From: Seison nebaliae
Taxonomy: Eukaryota > Rotifera > Pararotatoria > Seisonacea > Seisonidae
Length of the DNA: 25,939 bases
Assembly (NCBI GenBank): GCA_023231475.1
Contig: JALJEE010001037.1
Location: 1-25,939, forward strand
Direction of reading: 5' to 3'
A model generated the notes under the pieces. It was not told where the DNA came from, made no database searches, and saw only the letters and a list, made by a program, of their open reading frames with translations. The stretch's first letter is position 1, and every line of letters begins with the position of its first letter. Below, piece after piece: positions 10,268 through 20,000 of this stretch. The position numbers and the translations under genes were made by a program.

Positions 10268-12571
10268 GTCATCTCAATCTCCTGTCGGAAGTGATGTACA
10301 TTTCGGTTATTCTCTTACAAACATTATTGATAATGAGGTGGAATGAATTTCAAATAATTTTTTGTATTTCCAAACAAAAAGTCACAGCAACAATCGGATG
10401 ACGAAATCGGATTATTTCCTGCTCAATGGAAAGAAAATTTAAGTGAGTTCGGAAAAGATAAGAAACAATTTGTCATTAATCCAGGTATCTTACGATTTCC
10501 TTGGTATAAGGGCGTCGTTGCATTATTTCAATGTTGTCCGAAACTCTTATTCAACATCCTTCAGCCCGCCATCAATTCCATAAAATTTACCGATAGTTAG
10601 ATTATTTTCTAGTAATTGGACATTAGGACGGAGGAGGATATGGTGTGTCAAATTAATCTGTGAATATATTCTAATTAAATTTCAGTATATTACATTAAAT
10701 TATGGCAATTTGGTAAATGGAGATTTGTTCGAATTAATGATTCGCTTCCTGTTCATCGTGGAACTAAAAATTTGATTTACTCATCTCATCGATATTATCC
10801 TAAACGATTCTGGTTTCCCTTACTCGAGAAGGCGTATGCAGAGTAGAATTACTTCTTCTTTCACACACTCACATTTATTGGTGTTCTTCCTTTCTTTCTT
10901 TCTTTCTGTGTCGGTCACTCCCTCGAATCACTCGCAGACTATTAAGATCATATGAAGATCTCAACTTCGATATAAGTAGAGATGCATTAGTCGATTTTAG
11001 TGGAGGTATCGTTGAAGAGTTCCAGTTGTTGGCAATTGGTAATGCTAAGAAATTATTTCTGATATTGCTACAAGCGCGAATGCATCATTCCATTATGATT
11101 ACATCGAAACTGAGAGTTCGTTATTAAATTTCATATCATTTCATCATTTCCCTTTCAATTCTTTTTCATCCACTTCTCTGCTAATATATCTGGTAGAATT
11201 GAATTTCTTTTCCTTTTCACTCCGATCAATAGACTCGAATGGAAGAGAATATTTGAAGAAATTTTGATTCTTTCTTTTAATTTCATAATCATTCTCTTCC
11301 CATGCCATTTATATGGGGGAATACTATGAGATTTTCTTCAAAAATTTTCTTTAACAACGACATTGTCGTGTGGATGGTGGAAGAGATTATACTAATTTTG
11401 TCTTTCTCCTTCATCTCCTCTCAATTCTTTACTTCATTCTTATTATCTTCCTTCATATTCCTTCCATTCTCGAAATAGGAGAGTTATGCATCATGCAATA
11501 ACAACTATTATAATTCATGTGACTATGAATTAAATGGTATTGGTTTCTGCTTCCCACACGATACAGCCCTTCATGCATCCACCGATCTGGTCGACATGAT
11601 GGAAACGGTGAATTTAGATAATCTGGTCCTTCGATTAAAATCCGTTTGTTACGACTCGTCCAATGACCAAGATCCATCCATTATGAGATGTCTCTCCACT
11701 GCCGAACGTGCCGCCAACCAATTGTTCTGTAATGATGATCAGGAATTTTGGTTGGGATAATTTCCTAGTTTTTTATTTTCAAATTTCTAAATTATTTCAG
11801 GATTACTTTCAATAATTGGATCACCATTTTTACCAATATCACTTTAATTCATTTCGATGGTGAAAATCATCCCTCGAATGATTTCAGTAATGAACCATTA
11901 GCTCGTAATACGTGTTCGATACCATTACCGTTAAAACCGAATGTTCGATCTTCTACTTTAACAAATCGACTTAATTCCATTCAACACGATAGGATAAAGA
12001 ACATCCATTGAAATTCGGTTGGAGATTAGAGACATTCCAAGGATTCTGGCAAAAACAAGTATCTGGAGCATTCGCCAAACATCAAATCGGATTTTGGAAA
12101 AATCCTCAATATTATCTCAATATCACTACATCCGATATAGTAACTAGACAATCGGTAGGAAGTTGTATTATAACATTAATGGTACATCGAGATCCTGAAG
12201 AAACTTATCATTTCGGTTCAGGTAACTTATTCCAATTGTTCTTATTTCAAGTCGTCATTTTTACTTATTATATAGAATTATTTAGGAAATTATTTGTTTA
12301 GATTGTCGATTTCCAAAAACATAAATTACTTCGAGTTTCCCATAACGATAAAGTGAAATTTATTAAGAAAATTTCGAGTTATGACGAATTTAATGAGAAG
12401 GACACCATTCTTAAGAGTCGTAGAGAAATCAGTAAGAGATTCCTTTTACCCATCGGGCATTATGTTATCATTCCAGCATCCAATACATCGGAAGAAGAAC
12501 GAAAATTTACTTTACGTATCTTAATCGAAAGGAACAATGTCGTTCATCAATTTAAAGACTTCTCCAATTAA
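10268..12571 (+). CDS. Calpain-family protein with degenerate catalytic core (predicted non-proteolytic), multi-exon
   Basis: Exons in consistent phase: 10388-10595, 10686-10842, 10938-11115, 11479-11750, 11801-11942, 11993-12250 and 12302-12571 (stop), giving 494 residues. A probable exon at 10268-10337 precedes them; the start codon was not found. Calpain landmarks appear in order: LWQFGKW and NDSLPVHRG, then FWFPLLEKAYAELLRSYEDL, LVDFSGGIVEE, DDQEFWITFNNW, and a C2-like domain III (FGWRLETFQGFWQ, FWKNPQYYLNIT, RFLLPIGHYVIIPAS, FTLRILIE). Active calpains need Cys in QGxLGDCW, His in GHAY and Asn in RLRNPWG. Here the Cys block is missing: the protein runs from PWYKG straight to VVALFQCCPKLLF. 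The Asn motif reads RLKSVCY, and no GHAY is present. The protein ends after domain III, with no penta-EF-hand domain and no second C2 domain. Open frames and regular 50-bp introns argue against a dead gene. The closest known analogy is the inactive mammalian calpain-6. The 363-bp intron at 11116-11478 is unusually long for this locus. Confidence 0.8.
10889..10906 (+). repeat. (TTTC)n simple repeat in a calpain intron
   Basis: Four or five TTTC units inside the intron at 10843-10937, upstream of the acceptor CGCAG. It adds to the pyrimidine content ahead of that acceptor. Confidence 0.7.
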
Positions 12572-12604
12572 CTAATTGAAATTATAATTCAAATTTCTGA
12601 GATT

Positions 12605-12610
12605 AATAAA
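12605..12610 (+). terminator. Candidate poly(A) signal of the calpain gene
   Basis: AATAAA lies 34 nt after the calpain stop codon, inside the 289-bp gap to the convergent COX11 gene. The position suits a short 3' UTR. Confidence 0.5.
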
Positions 12611-12859
12611 TTCTGAAAGAATATTTTCAACTAAAATTTTTCTCAATTTAAATTTTTTTTATTTCATAATTTTTGATAAAACCGATAATTTTCTTATTTA
12701 AGACCGTTCGAATGGTCTCTAACAATAATTGTTTTTACCATTTAAAACCACAAGGTTTTCAGCAAGGTTTTTACAGCGAAATTTCTTAAAAAATAATTTA
12801 TTTTTTAAAATTTACCAACGAAATAAAATTGATGATAAACAATTTAGTGAAAGAAAAAT

Positions 12860-12865
12860 TTTATT
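12860..12865 (-). terminator. AATAAA overlapping the COX11 stop codon
   Basis: The last codon and stop of COX11 read CAA TAA followed by A, so the stop codon is embedded in a perfect minus-strand AATAAA. A second minus-strand AATAAA (TTTATT at 12797-12802) lies about 60 nt further on and may be the one normally used. Confidence 0.4.
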
Positions 12866-13604
12866 GGGTCAAATGTTGTTTGGTGGCTTTTTGGCCGGGT
12901 TGTGGTAAGAGTAATTGTTTTCCTGCTTTCGATTCGAAGAAAGTGTAACTTAAAATGATTTCTTTTACTTCTTCCATAAACGGATCGTCATTAATTTCGT
13001 TGTCTAAATAAAAGAAGACTGGCATATCGATCTCTTCTTTTGGATCGAGTCGTTGTTCTTCAAAACAGAAACATTGAACTTTCATGAAATATGGTGCCGC
13101 TTCATACGGAAGAACGGTATAAGAAGCGATACCGATAATGGGTTTTTCCGATAAATTTTTTGCTTTGAAAAATGCCAATGATGTTTCTCCAGCACAAATC
13201 TTTATTCGAGATTGAGTCGGTGTGAATTTCCAAGGGAGTGAAGATGCCGTTTCACTGATAAATCGAATGGAATATTCTCGAGAAGTATCTCGTTTCATTT
13301 TAGCGATTTTCTCACCCAAATTTTCATCCTCTTCAATTCGTTTCACTGTTCCTTCCAATCCAGTCGCTTCACACAACATCTTGTACAAAGGAACTGCAGC
13401 GAATGACATACCGATCATAATTGTCACACCGGAAATGGTATAATTGACAGTCGTATAAAATTGGACTTTCTTATGTTTATAAATATGTTCCTCATAATCT
13501 TTCTGACGACGTTGTTGCTGTTGTAGTGGTGAATTTTTCGATCGATTAGTGAATCGACGAAGAAAATAATTTCTCAAATTCACTTTTCTTAATGTGCTGA
13601 ACAT
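12861..13604 (-). CDS. COX11: Cytochrome c oxidase assembly protein COX11
   Basis: Single uninterrupted exon of 247 residues from ATG at 13604. COX11 is an inner-mitochondrial-membrane copper protein that helps deliver copper to the Cu(B) site of cytochrome oxidase subunit 1. The N-terminus (about residues 1-25) is rich in Arg and Asn and poor in acids, as expected for a mitochondrial targeting peptide. A membrane segment lies near 51-72, followed by VPLYKMLCEATGLEGT, the family's conserved juxtamembrane stretch. The Ig-like copper domain has WKFTPTQ, KICAGETSLAFFKAKN, ASYTVLPYEAAPYF and the copper motif CFCFEEQ (Cys178 and Cys180), then DMPVFFYLD and LSYTFFESK. Length and motif order match COX11 from other animals. 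It is convergent with the calpain gene and divergent from RFC3. The gene is intronless although neighbours have introns. Confidence 0.96.
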   Translation of the reverse strand: MFSTLRKVNLRNYFLRRFTNRSKNSPLQQQQRRQKDYEEHIYKHKKVQFYTTVNYTISGVTIMIGMSFAAVPLYKMLCEATGLEGTVKRIEEDENLGEKIAKMKRDTSREYSIRFISETASSLPWKFTPTQSRIKICAGETSLAFFKAKNLSEKPIIGIASYTVLPYEAAPYFMKVQCFCFEEQRLDPKEEIDMPVFFYLDNEINDDPFMEEVKEIILSYTFFESKAGKQLLLPQPGQKATKQHLTQ

Positions 13605-14169
13605 GACTTATCAATAGGATGATTCTTTTCAAATTGATTTGAGGATCATTCGCCAATTTTCATAATTTCTTTCTCCAATTTATTTCTCGCCACTTGGCCA
13701 CTTCTTCAAACACCACAACTTTCTCATCAACTCCTTCAATTCGTTATGAATTGTCTTCTAAAAGAATTTCATTCAATTCAGCAATTATTCAATTATCATC
13801 TTTTCTTCACATCATCTCGATGGAAACGACGAAAATAGAAAGAAAGAATGACAACTAAAAATATCTTGATTTGATTGATCAATTGAAAAAAAAGTTTAAA
13901 AAATATTTCTTAAAATTTTCTATTTCATTTCATCGGTAGGTGATTTGATTTTATCAAATTTATGGAAAAAATTAATAATAAATTTCAAAATTCATTATTG
14001 GAGACATTTTATTTTTTTCGAAAGAAAACTTGTCATATTTCCATTTCGTTATTTTCAAGATAAAAAAATAACATGTGAAATAAGAAACACGAGAAATCAT
14101 TGAAAAATAAGCTGATAGATAAGAGAAAAAAATTTTGGGTGAAAAGATTTTGAAAGGAGAATTTAAAGA
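13605..14169. promoter_or_regulatory. Divergent COX11/RFC3 intergenic region
   Basis: 565 bp separate the ATGs of two head-to-head genes, so both promoters should lie here, possibly shared. The sequence is AT-rich with T/A runs. I see no convincing TATA box or known motif pair. Confidence 0.45.
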
Positions 14170-15222
14170 ATGAGTTTTTGGGCGGATCATTATATGCCGA
14201 AGATATTTGATGAATGTCAACTTCATAAGAAGATCAATGAGAATTTGAAGAATATTTGTGTGGATGGTGTTTGTCCCAACATATTATTATATGGACCGAA
14301 TGGTGGTGGAAAGAAAATGAGAGTTCAATGTATGTTGAACGAGTTATTTCCCGAAGAGAATTTAAAGAATATTCGAAGTCGTCAAATTGATTATACTGTC
14401 AATTCGAAATCTCATTCTTTTAACGTTCTCTTGAGTAATGTTCATGTGGAAGTGAATCCGAGTGAGTACTCATATCAAGATCGACAAGTCATCACTCAAC
14501 TTATCCAAAATTTCGTCAAATGTGGAAATAAAACGAAGCCGATTGTGTTCGTCATTCATTCTGCACATAAACTCTCACCAGCTGCCCAGCACACTCTCCG
14601 ACAGACGTTAGAGATGTACAGTAGTCAATGTCGATTTATTTTGGTGGTGGAGATGTTATCGAGAATTATTCCTGCAATTCAAAGTCGTTTCCTCATGATT
14701 CGAATTCCTTATGGTAAAATGACGGAAATAACAGGAATTATGCAAACCATTCTTCGTCGAGAGAAATTGGACGACATTTACTCTCTCGACGATCTCAAAT
14801 CAATCGTTGAAGAACATAATTTCAATTTACGATATTGTTTGTTGCAATTGGAGATGAATTGTCGACGGAATGTCAACGGTCCTAAAGACGCCAATGATGT
14901 GAATGAATTGAAAACACAAATTAATCAAATCGCTCAACTTATTTTAAGAGAACAACGTACTCCACTCCTACAAGAAATTCGAAATAAATATTATCATTTT
15001 CTCGCACATTGTATTCCTGCCCATCAAATCCTTCAACTTCTCGTTCGAGCACTTTTCCAACAATTACCCAAATATAATTATCAGAAAGGAATCAGGAAAG
15101 ATATCATTATGTCAGCTTGTCTCTTCGACGAGAGAATGAAACAAGAGAAACCATTATTCCATCTCGAAGCATTCACGGCTAATGTCATGTGGAAATTAAA
15201 CGAGAAAAAAAAGAATAATTGA
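14170..15222 (+). CDS. RFC3: Replication factor C subunit 3 (RFC3; yeast Rfc5 orthologue)
   Basis: Single exon, 350 residues, close to the 356 I recall for human RFC3. It is a small subunit of the RFC clamp loader that opens PCNA and loads it onto primed DNA. The start MSFWADHYMPK resembles the family start MSLWVDKYRP. The P-loop is GPNGGGKK (about residues 42-49); the second Lys in place of Ser/Thr also occurs in human RFC3. HVEVNPSEY matches the RFC3-specific HLEVNPSDA. The Walker B region reads VFVIHSAHKLSPAAQ, without the acidic residues seen in human (TEVDKL). AAQHTLRQTLEMY and IQSRF (SRC-like arginine motif with Cys replaced by Phe) follow. The C-terminal collar helices contain AHCIPAHQILQLLVRALF and FHLEAFTANVMWKL. 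These changes would leave ATP hydrolysis doubtful, but this subunit is already regarded as atypical in other eukaryotes. Confidence 0.94.
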   Translation: MSFWADHYMPKIFDECQLHKKINENLKNICVDGVCPNILLYGPNGGGKKMRVQCMLNELFPEENLKNIRSRQIDYTVNSKSHSFNVLLSNVHVEVNPSEYSYQDRQVITQLIQNFVKCGNKTKPIVFVIHSAHKLSPAAQHTLRQTLEMYSSQCRFILVVEMLSRIIPAIQSRFLMIRIPYGKMTEITGIMQTILRREKLDDIYSLDDLKSIVEEHNFNLRYCLLQLEMNCRRNVNGPKDANDVNELKTQINQIAQLILREQRTPLLQEIRNKYYHFLAHCIPAHQILQLLVRALFQQLPKYNYQKGIRKDIIMSACLFDERMKQEKPLFHLEAFTANVMWKLNEKKKNN

Positions 15223-15232
15223 AATTCCTTCA

Positions 15233-15278
15233 TTCTCTCTCTCTCTCTCTTTTTTCTTCTCTCTCTCTCTCTCTCTCT
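15233..15278. repeat. (CT)n microsatellite downstream of RFC3
   Basis: Two CT dinucleotide runs separated by a short T-rich spacer, starting 11 bp after the RFC3 stop codon. It would lie in the RFC3 3' UTR. No AATAAA is visible in the following 150 bp. Confidence 0.85.
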
Positions 15279-15581
15279 GGTGATTTAATTTAAATCTCAA
15301 AATTTTTCCATTGACATTTTATTATAGTTTCTTTATCAGACAATTTTTTTTCCGAAAAAACTATTTTGAAAATTTTTCATTTCGAATATTTTATCGGAAA
15401 TTCCATCCTGTATTTTTGAATGAGATATGAGAGTGGGATATATTGAAAGGTGTTCACAAATTTCAATCATAAAATTTTTCTCTTAATTTAATTTCGATTT
15501 TAATTTCATTTTTCCCAAACAGATTTCTCACCGACATTGTTCCCGTCGAAAATCGTTTTCAAAAATAATTCTCATTCCAAA
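15279..15581. other. RFC3-WDR4 intergenic region
   Basis: About 300 bp of AT-rich DNA between two same-strand genes. It should contain the RFC3 3' end and the WDR4 promoter. No clear signal was recognised. Confidence 0.4.
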
Positions 15582-16954
15582 ATGACTGGAGCGAATTTCT
15601 TTTCACATTATTGTCTTGACCAACTATTCTTGGTTATCGATGGGAAAATGATTATACATCAACTGGAGAAAAGTTGTGATGTTGAAGAGTTTGGAAGAAT
15701 TTTATCAATTTTATCAATTTTATCTCAATTTTCTTTAGAGAGAATTCGAAGAATGATTGTCGGATTATGAGCTTACACATCTTCCAATATCAAGACAAAT
15801 CGTTCGCTGTTGTTATTGCTGATAATTTTAGTTTGGTTCATCTTTTTCGATATTCTGGTGGGAAGAAATTAGAATTAGAAAAGTCCAAGTATATTTTCTT
15901 CTTTTTTCTAATTATAATAATTTTGAAAGAAAATTTCCGAAAAAAATTGTTTCACTTCAACATGTGGACGAAGAACGAATATATGGTGGTACTAGTACCG
16001 GTGATATCTATAAATGGATCATTCCAGAAAATACGATCGCTTTTCAATTTGGAATGAATTCTGCCATTGTTCAAATGGTTTCCATAAAATTATTATTCTA
16101 TTCGATTATTAAAAATTCCATTAATTATAGTTACCACCGAAAAATAATAGTTTATTTGTTGCAATTAGAGATGAGAAAATATTTGGTTATTCATTAGAAG
16201 AAAAATGTCTGGAGAAAGTTCTCACTGGTATGAAAGAGTTTATGATTTTCTTTTCTATTTCTATTTCATTCAATGTTAATTTTAGAAGTGTAATTTATGG
16301 TGATTGGTATGATGATAATCATATTCTTGGTATGTCTTTAAATCGAGAAATATTCTTATGGAATATTGCCAATCGTCATGCAACACCCTTTCCCTCCATC
16401 ACTTATCGAATGAGAAATGAGGAACCTGTAAAATTCGTTCAATTCCATCATAAAACCAAACAACTTTTTATTTGTCTGTTGAATAAGTTATTTTTTGAAA
16501 TTGATGAAATTGATCAATTTCAATTTCATTCAGAGTTATTCGTTGTTCGATCGATATAGAGAAAAAGAATGTCGAAGAAGAAATTATTCATAATGAATCT
16601 ATTCTCAAATTCGGAAATGTCAATGATCGAATGTTCTTCATCGAAAAAGATCAATCAAAACCAGAAGTTTGATCCTTTTTTTTCATTTATAATTTCCTCA
16701 TCTTTAATCATTAGACGCTAATGATTGATTGTATTCGAATTGCATTTCTGGAATTCATACGACAACACCGTGATAGTTAGTGATTTTTTAATATCGTGTA
16801 AATAATTGTCGTTGAAGAGAATGAGAAGCAAATCGAATTAGATGAGGAATATTTAAAATTTTTAGAGAAACGTCCATATGATATGGCGAATGATTATTAT
16901 CGAAGGAAGAAAGAAAGAGTTGAACGATTTATGAATAATAACTCAAGTAAATAA
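15582..16954 (+). CDS. WDR4: WDR4, non-catalytic subunit of tRNA (guanine-N7) methyltransferase, eight exons
   Basis: Exons in consistent phase: 15582-15688, 15739-15888, 15930-16077, 16131-16237, 16286-16486, 16534-16666, 16715-16775 and 16818-16954; 347 residues. All seven introns are 41-53 bp. WDR4 (yeast Trm82) is the WD40 scaffold that binds METTL1 (Trm8) for m7G46 formation in tRNAs. WD-like repeats show as ERIYGGTSTGDIYKW (compare EEKVLVADKSGDVYSF in human), LFVAIRDEKIFGY (compare LTADRDEKIRV), and VIYGDWYDDNHILG followed by REIFLWNIANRHATPF. The tail FLEKRPYDMANDYYRRKKER corresponds to the family's FDNVTSYLKKKEER ending, which supports WDR4 over a generic WD40 protein. It is shorter than human WDR4 (412). 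The N-terminal ATG (MTGANFF) was chosen as the first Met of the exon. The gene is convergent with SETD2, with stop codons 110 bp apart. Confidence 0.85.
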
Positions 16955-16985
16955 TTATGGGAAAATTGAACAGAGAATGAAATGA

Positions 16986-17041
16986 TTTAATGAAGATAAA
17001 TGAGAACGGATTTCTTTTTTTTGATTATTTCATAAAATAAA
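16986..17041. terminator. Interleaved poly(A) signals of WDR4 and SETD2
   Basis: In the 110-bp gap between the convergent stop codons, a plus-strand AATAAA at 17036-17041 suits WDR4. A minus-strand ATTAAA (TTTAAT at 16986-16991) suits SETD2. Each signal lies beyond the other, so the two 3' UTRs should overlap in antisense by several tens of bases. Confidence 0.4.
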
Positions 17042-17064
17042 TTAATAATGTATATAAACAATTC

Positions 17065-20000
17065 TCACGCTTTCTCCACATTCCGACGAATATAACTTTC
17101 AATCTTCGTTCGCACTTTATCGTCTAGGACGAAATTGATGAATAAATTACGTCGATCATTCAATTTGGATTTGGGATGGAACAAACTGTTGAGTTGATGA
17201 TAATTGGAATCGAGGAAATATTGTAGTTGGATATCATAAACTCGACGGAAATGGAATTCTGTGTTTGATCGAAGTTCATCCTCATCCATCACTGTATTAA
17301 TTTTAGAAATTAATTTGTGAATATAAGTGAAAACCTGAAAATGAAATATAATAATAATTAGAAAGAAGGAGAATGACAACTAACACTTGTCCTAAAAGTT
17401 TCGATTAAATCCAATTCTTTCTGATTAAGATATTGTTCGATTTGTTCCATTGTCACTCGTTTAGGTTTTGCTCCAGTACATTTCGAATAGACTAATGTGG
17501 CTAAACGATGATGGAATTCTTTTGTGTTGCATTTGACGCCTCGTCGTTTCTGTCGATCAATGAGGAGATTCTCCAATTGAAAGATTTGTTCGTCGACACG
17601 ATGAATGTCCATTTTAGATTGAGTGGGATGCATCTTCTTCCAAATCTTCTCATTTACATTTTTGAAATTTAAATTCTTCACATTCTCTCCCTTGAACATG
17701 TGATGGGAAGTGATGAATTTGAGGAATCGACGCTCCGAAAATTGTTCGACATCGTTTATTAAATTCTTCTCATACTCCTCATATAAACGATAGAGATGTT
17801 TCGTATCGAAAAATATTTGATTATCATTCTTTACAGTTCCTAAAAGATTCTTTACAAATTTCTCCGTAATCTCCTTCCCTACTTCCAATTTCTCATCAAT
17901 TATCATTTCCTCCATATCTGTCGAATGGAAATTAGAAAATTCTTCTTTCATTTCATGTTCAATCGGATTGTATTTGAAGAATGAAGTTAATAAATTATCT
18001 TTTATATTCTCTTTCTTCATCTGCTGAAGAAACTCATTACTAATCGACTGATCTTCATATAATCCCTTCAATTTCGGTTTTGTTGTTGTTGTCGATTTAA
18101 TTGGTTGTTTAATCGAATCGATTTCACTATCACATATAATTGTCATCGATTCATTTGGTATAATTATCGATTTTTTTTCAATTTCTTCAAATTTATTTAT
18201 TTCAATTTTTCCCAATTTATTTATTTCAATTTCTCCAAATTTATTTATTTCAATTCCTCCAAATTTATTTATTTCAATTTCTCCAAATTTATTTATTTCA
18301 TTTATCCTTTGAGGAACATTTGTTTCTTCCGGTTTTTCACCCGTTCTCGTTTCAACTTTAATCGAACTAGTTTTTATCGTTCTTAAATTTGATTTAATTA
18401 ACGATTGTGAATTTTCATTCTTTGATTTTGATATAGAATTAATTTTTGATTTTGTAATTGAGGTAGCGGTTACTGAACTGGCAGTATTCGGATTGACTGT
18501 TGTCATTTTGCGTCTCGGTTCGATTCTCTTTAAAGTCTGTAATATCTTGAAGGAAACGGAAGCATCATCAATAATTTCTAATGTATCCGTCAAATCGAAT
18601 CGGAATGATTTTAGTTGAACTTCCATCATTTCTTCTTTTTTCGGATTTTCTTTCTTCTTGTCACACCATAAACCATTTAATGATGCTGCACATTTTCCAT
18701 TATTCCACTTTAATGGTAAAGTGTTGTGGAAAACGGTATTCTCCATTAAATTAAAATTATGACCATGAGAAGATGGAAATTGACAACGGAACTTTCTCTC
18801 CCATGACGGATCCGGTAACGGGATTCTCACATAACGAATCGAGTTATATTTTATGAATTCTGATTCATAAACTTTCTTCGCAATCTTTTGAATTAAATCG
18901 AATGACAATTTAGTGACATCTCTCATATTGATTAAATTCCGTTTTTCTTCCATCGTCAAATCATATGATGATAATTGTGACGTAACCATCGTAGTCATAT
19001 TCTCAATGAGTCGACGAGTGTTGTGGAAAACGGTTAACGAACTCTCACATTTCTTCTTTCCTGATTTCTTCACCAGATTTTTATCGTTTTTCTCATCATT
19101 TTTTCCGTTTCCATTTCTCCTTTTATTGGTCGATGAGGGACATGTACTTTCTCTAATTAATTCTTCTTCATTAATTGAAATTATCTCATATGTTTCTGTG
19201 AAATCATCATCTGATGGTAACGTCATATTTTCCATATTTTTCTTCCCATTCATTTCACCGATCTCATACCAGATTTTCAATGATTCGAATGGTTTTATCA
19301 TTTCTTTATATAATTGATGATGATCAGTCAATTCTTTCATATTTTTACTTTTTAATTGTGTATAATATTTCTGATAGTCTTCCAATTGTGGAAGATGATT
19401 CATCAGATTTGTTGTAGACGTTTCTAAGAAATCATCATTCTCATCGAAGAATTGATCCATACTCCGATTGAATTTTTTCAATTCAATTAAATTCTTCTTA
19501 CGATCCTTCCCTTCCACCATTGGCACCGTATCAAACGGAGAAATGGGTAAATCATTCGCATATCGTAATTTCTTCGCTCGTTCCACTCGATTTTTGTCCA
19601 TTTCCAGAACATAAGAAATCGGATAATAATTCTGTTCATGGAAATTGAATGTTGACATAATTCGAATTTTCCTTAAGATCTCTTCTTCGATATTTCCGAA
19701 TAACATAAAATATAATAAATCGTTTCGTTGTTCGATGGAAATCGATCGACAACTCGATAATTCTTTACGTAAATTCGATTGTGTCTTTTCTTCAGATGGA
19801 ATGGATCGATTCGAATGTTTATCATTCGTCCAATGTTGATTGAGAGTGTAACAACATTCGGTTAATTCATCTAAATTATTATTACAGAAATATTTAACAA
19901 AAAATTTCACATATTTATTCATGGGCATCATGTCTGATGAATGATTGATGATTGATTCGAAATAATTTAACATTTCGAATCGGAACAAACCCTCCTCCAA

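Noticed and set aside
11453-11677. 74-codon minus-strand open frame
   Set aside because: It is antisense to a calpain exon whose plus-strand frame is open, in phase with both neighbours and ends in the calpain EFW motif.
13222-13443. 73-codon plus-strand open frame
   Set aside because: Antisense to COX11, which is well supported on the other strand by its copper motif.
13972-14226. 84-codon minus-strand open frame overlapping the RFC3 start
   Set aside because: Its 5' part is antisense to RFC3 codons and the remainder is AT-rich filler; no family resemblance.
18105-18386. Plus-strand Phe/Tyr-rich repetitive open frame
   Set aside because: It is the antisense reading of the SETD2 tandem repeat and of the AT-rich codons around it.
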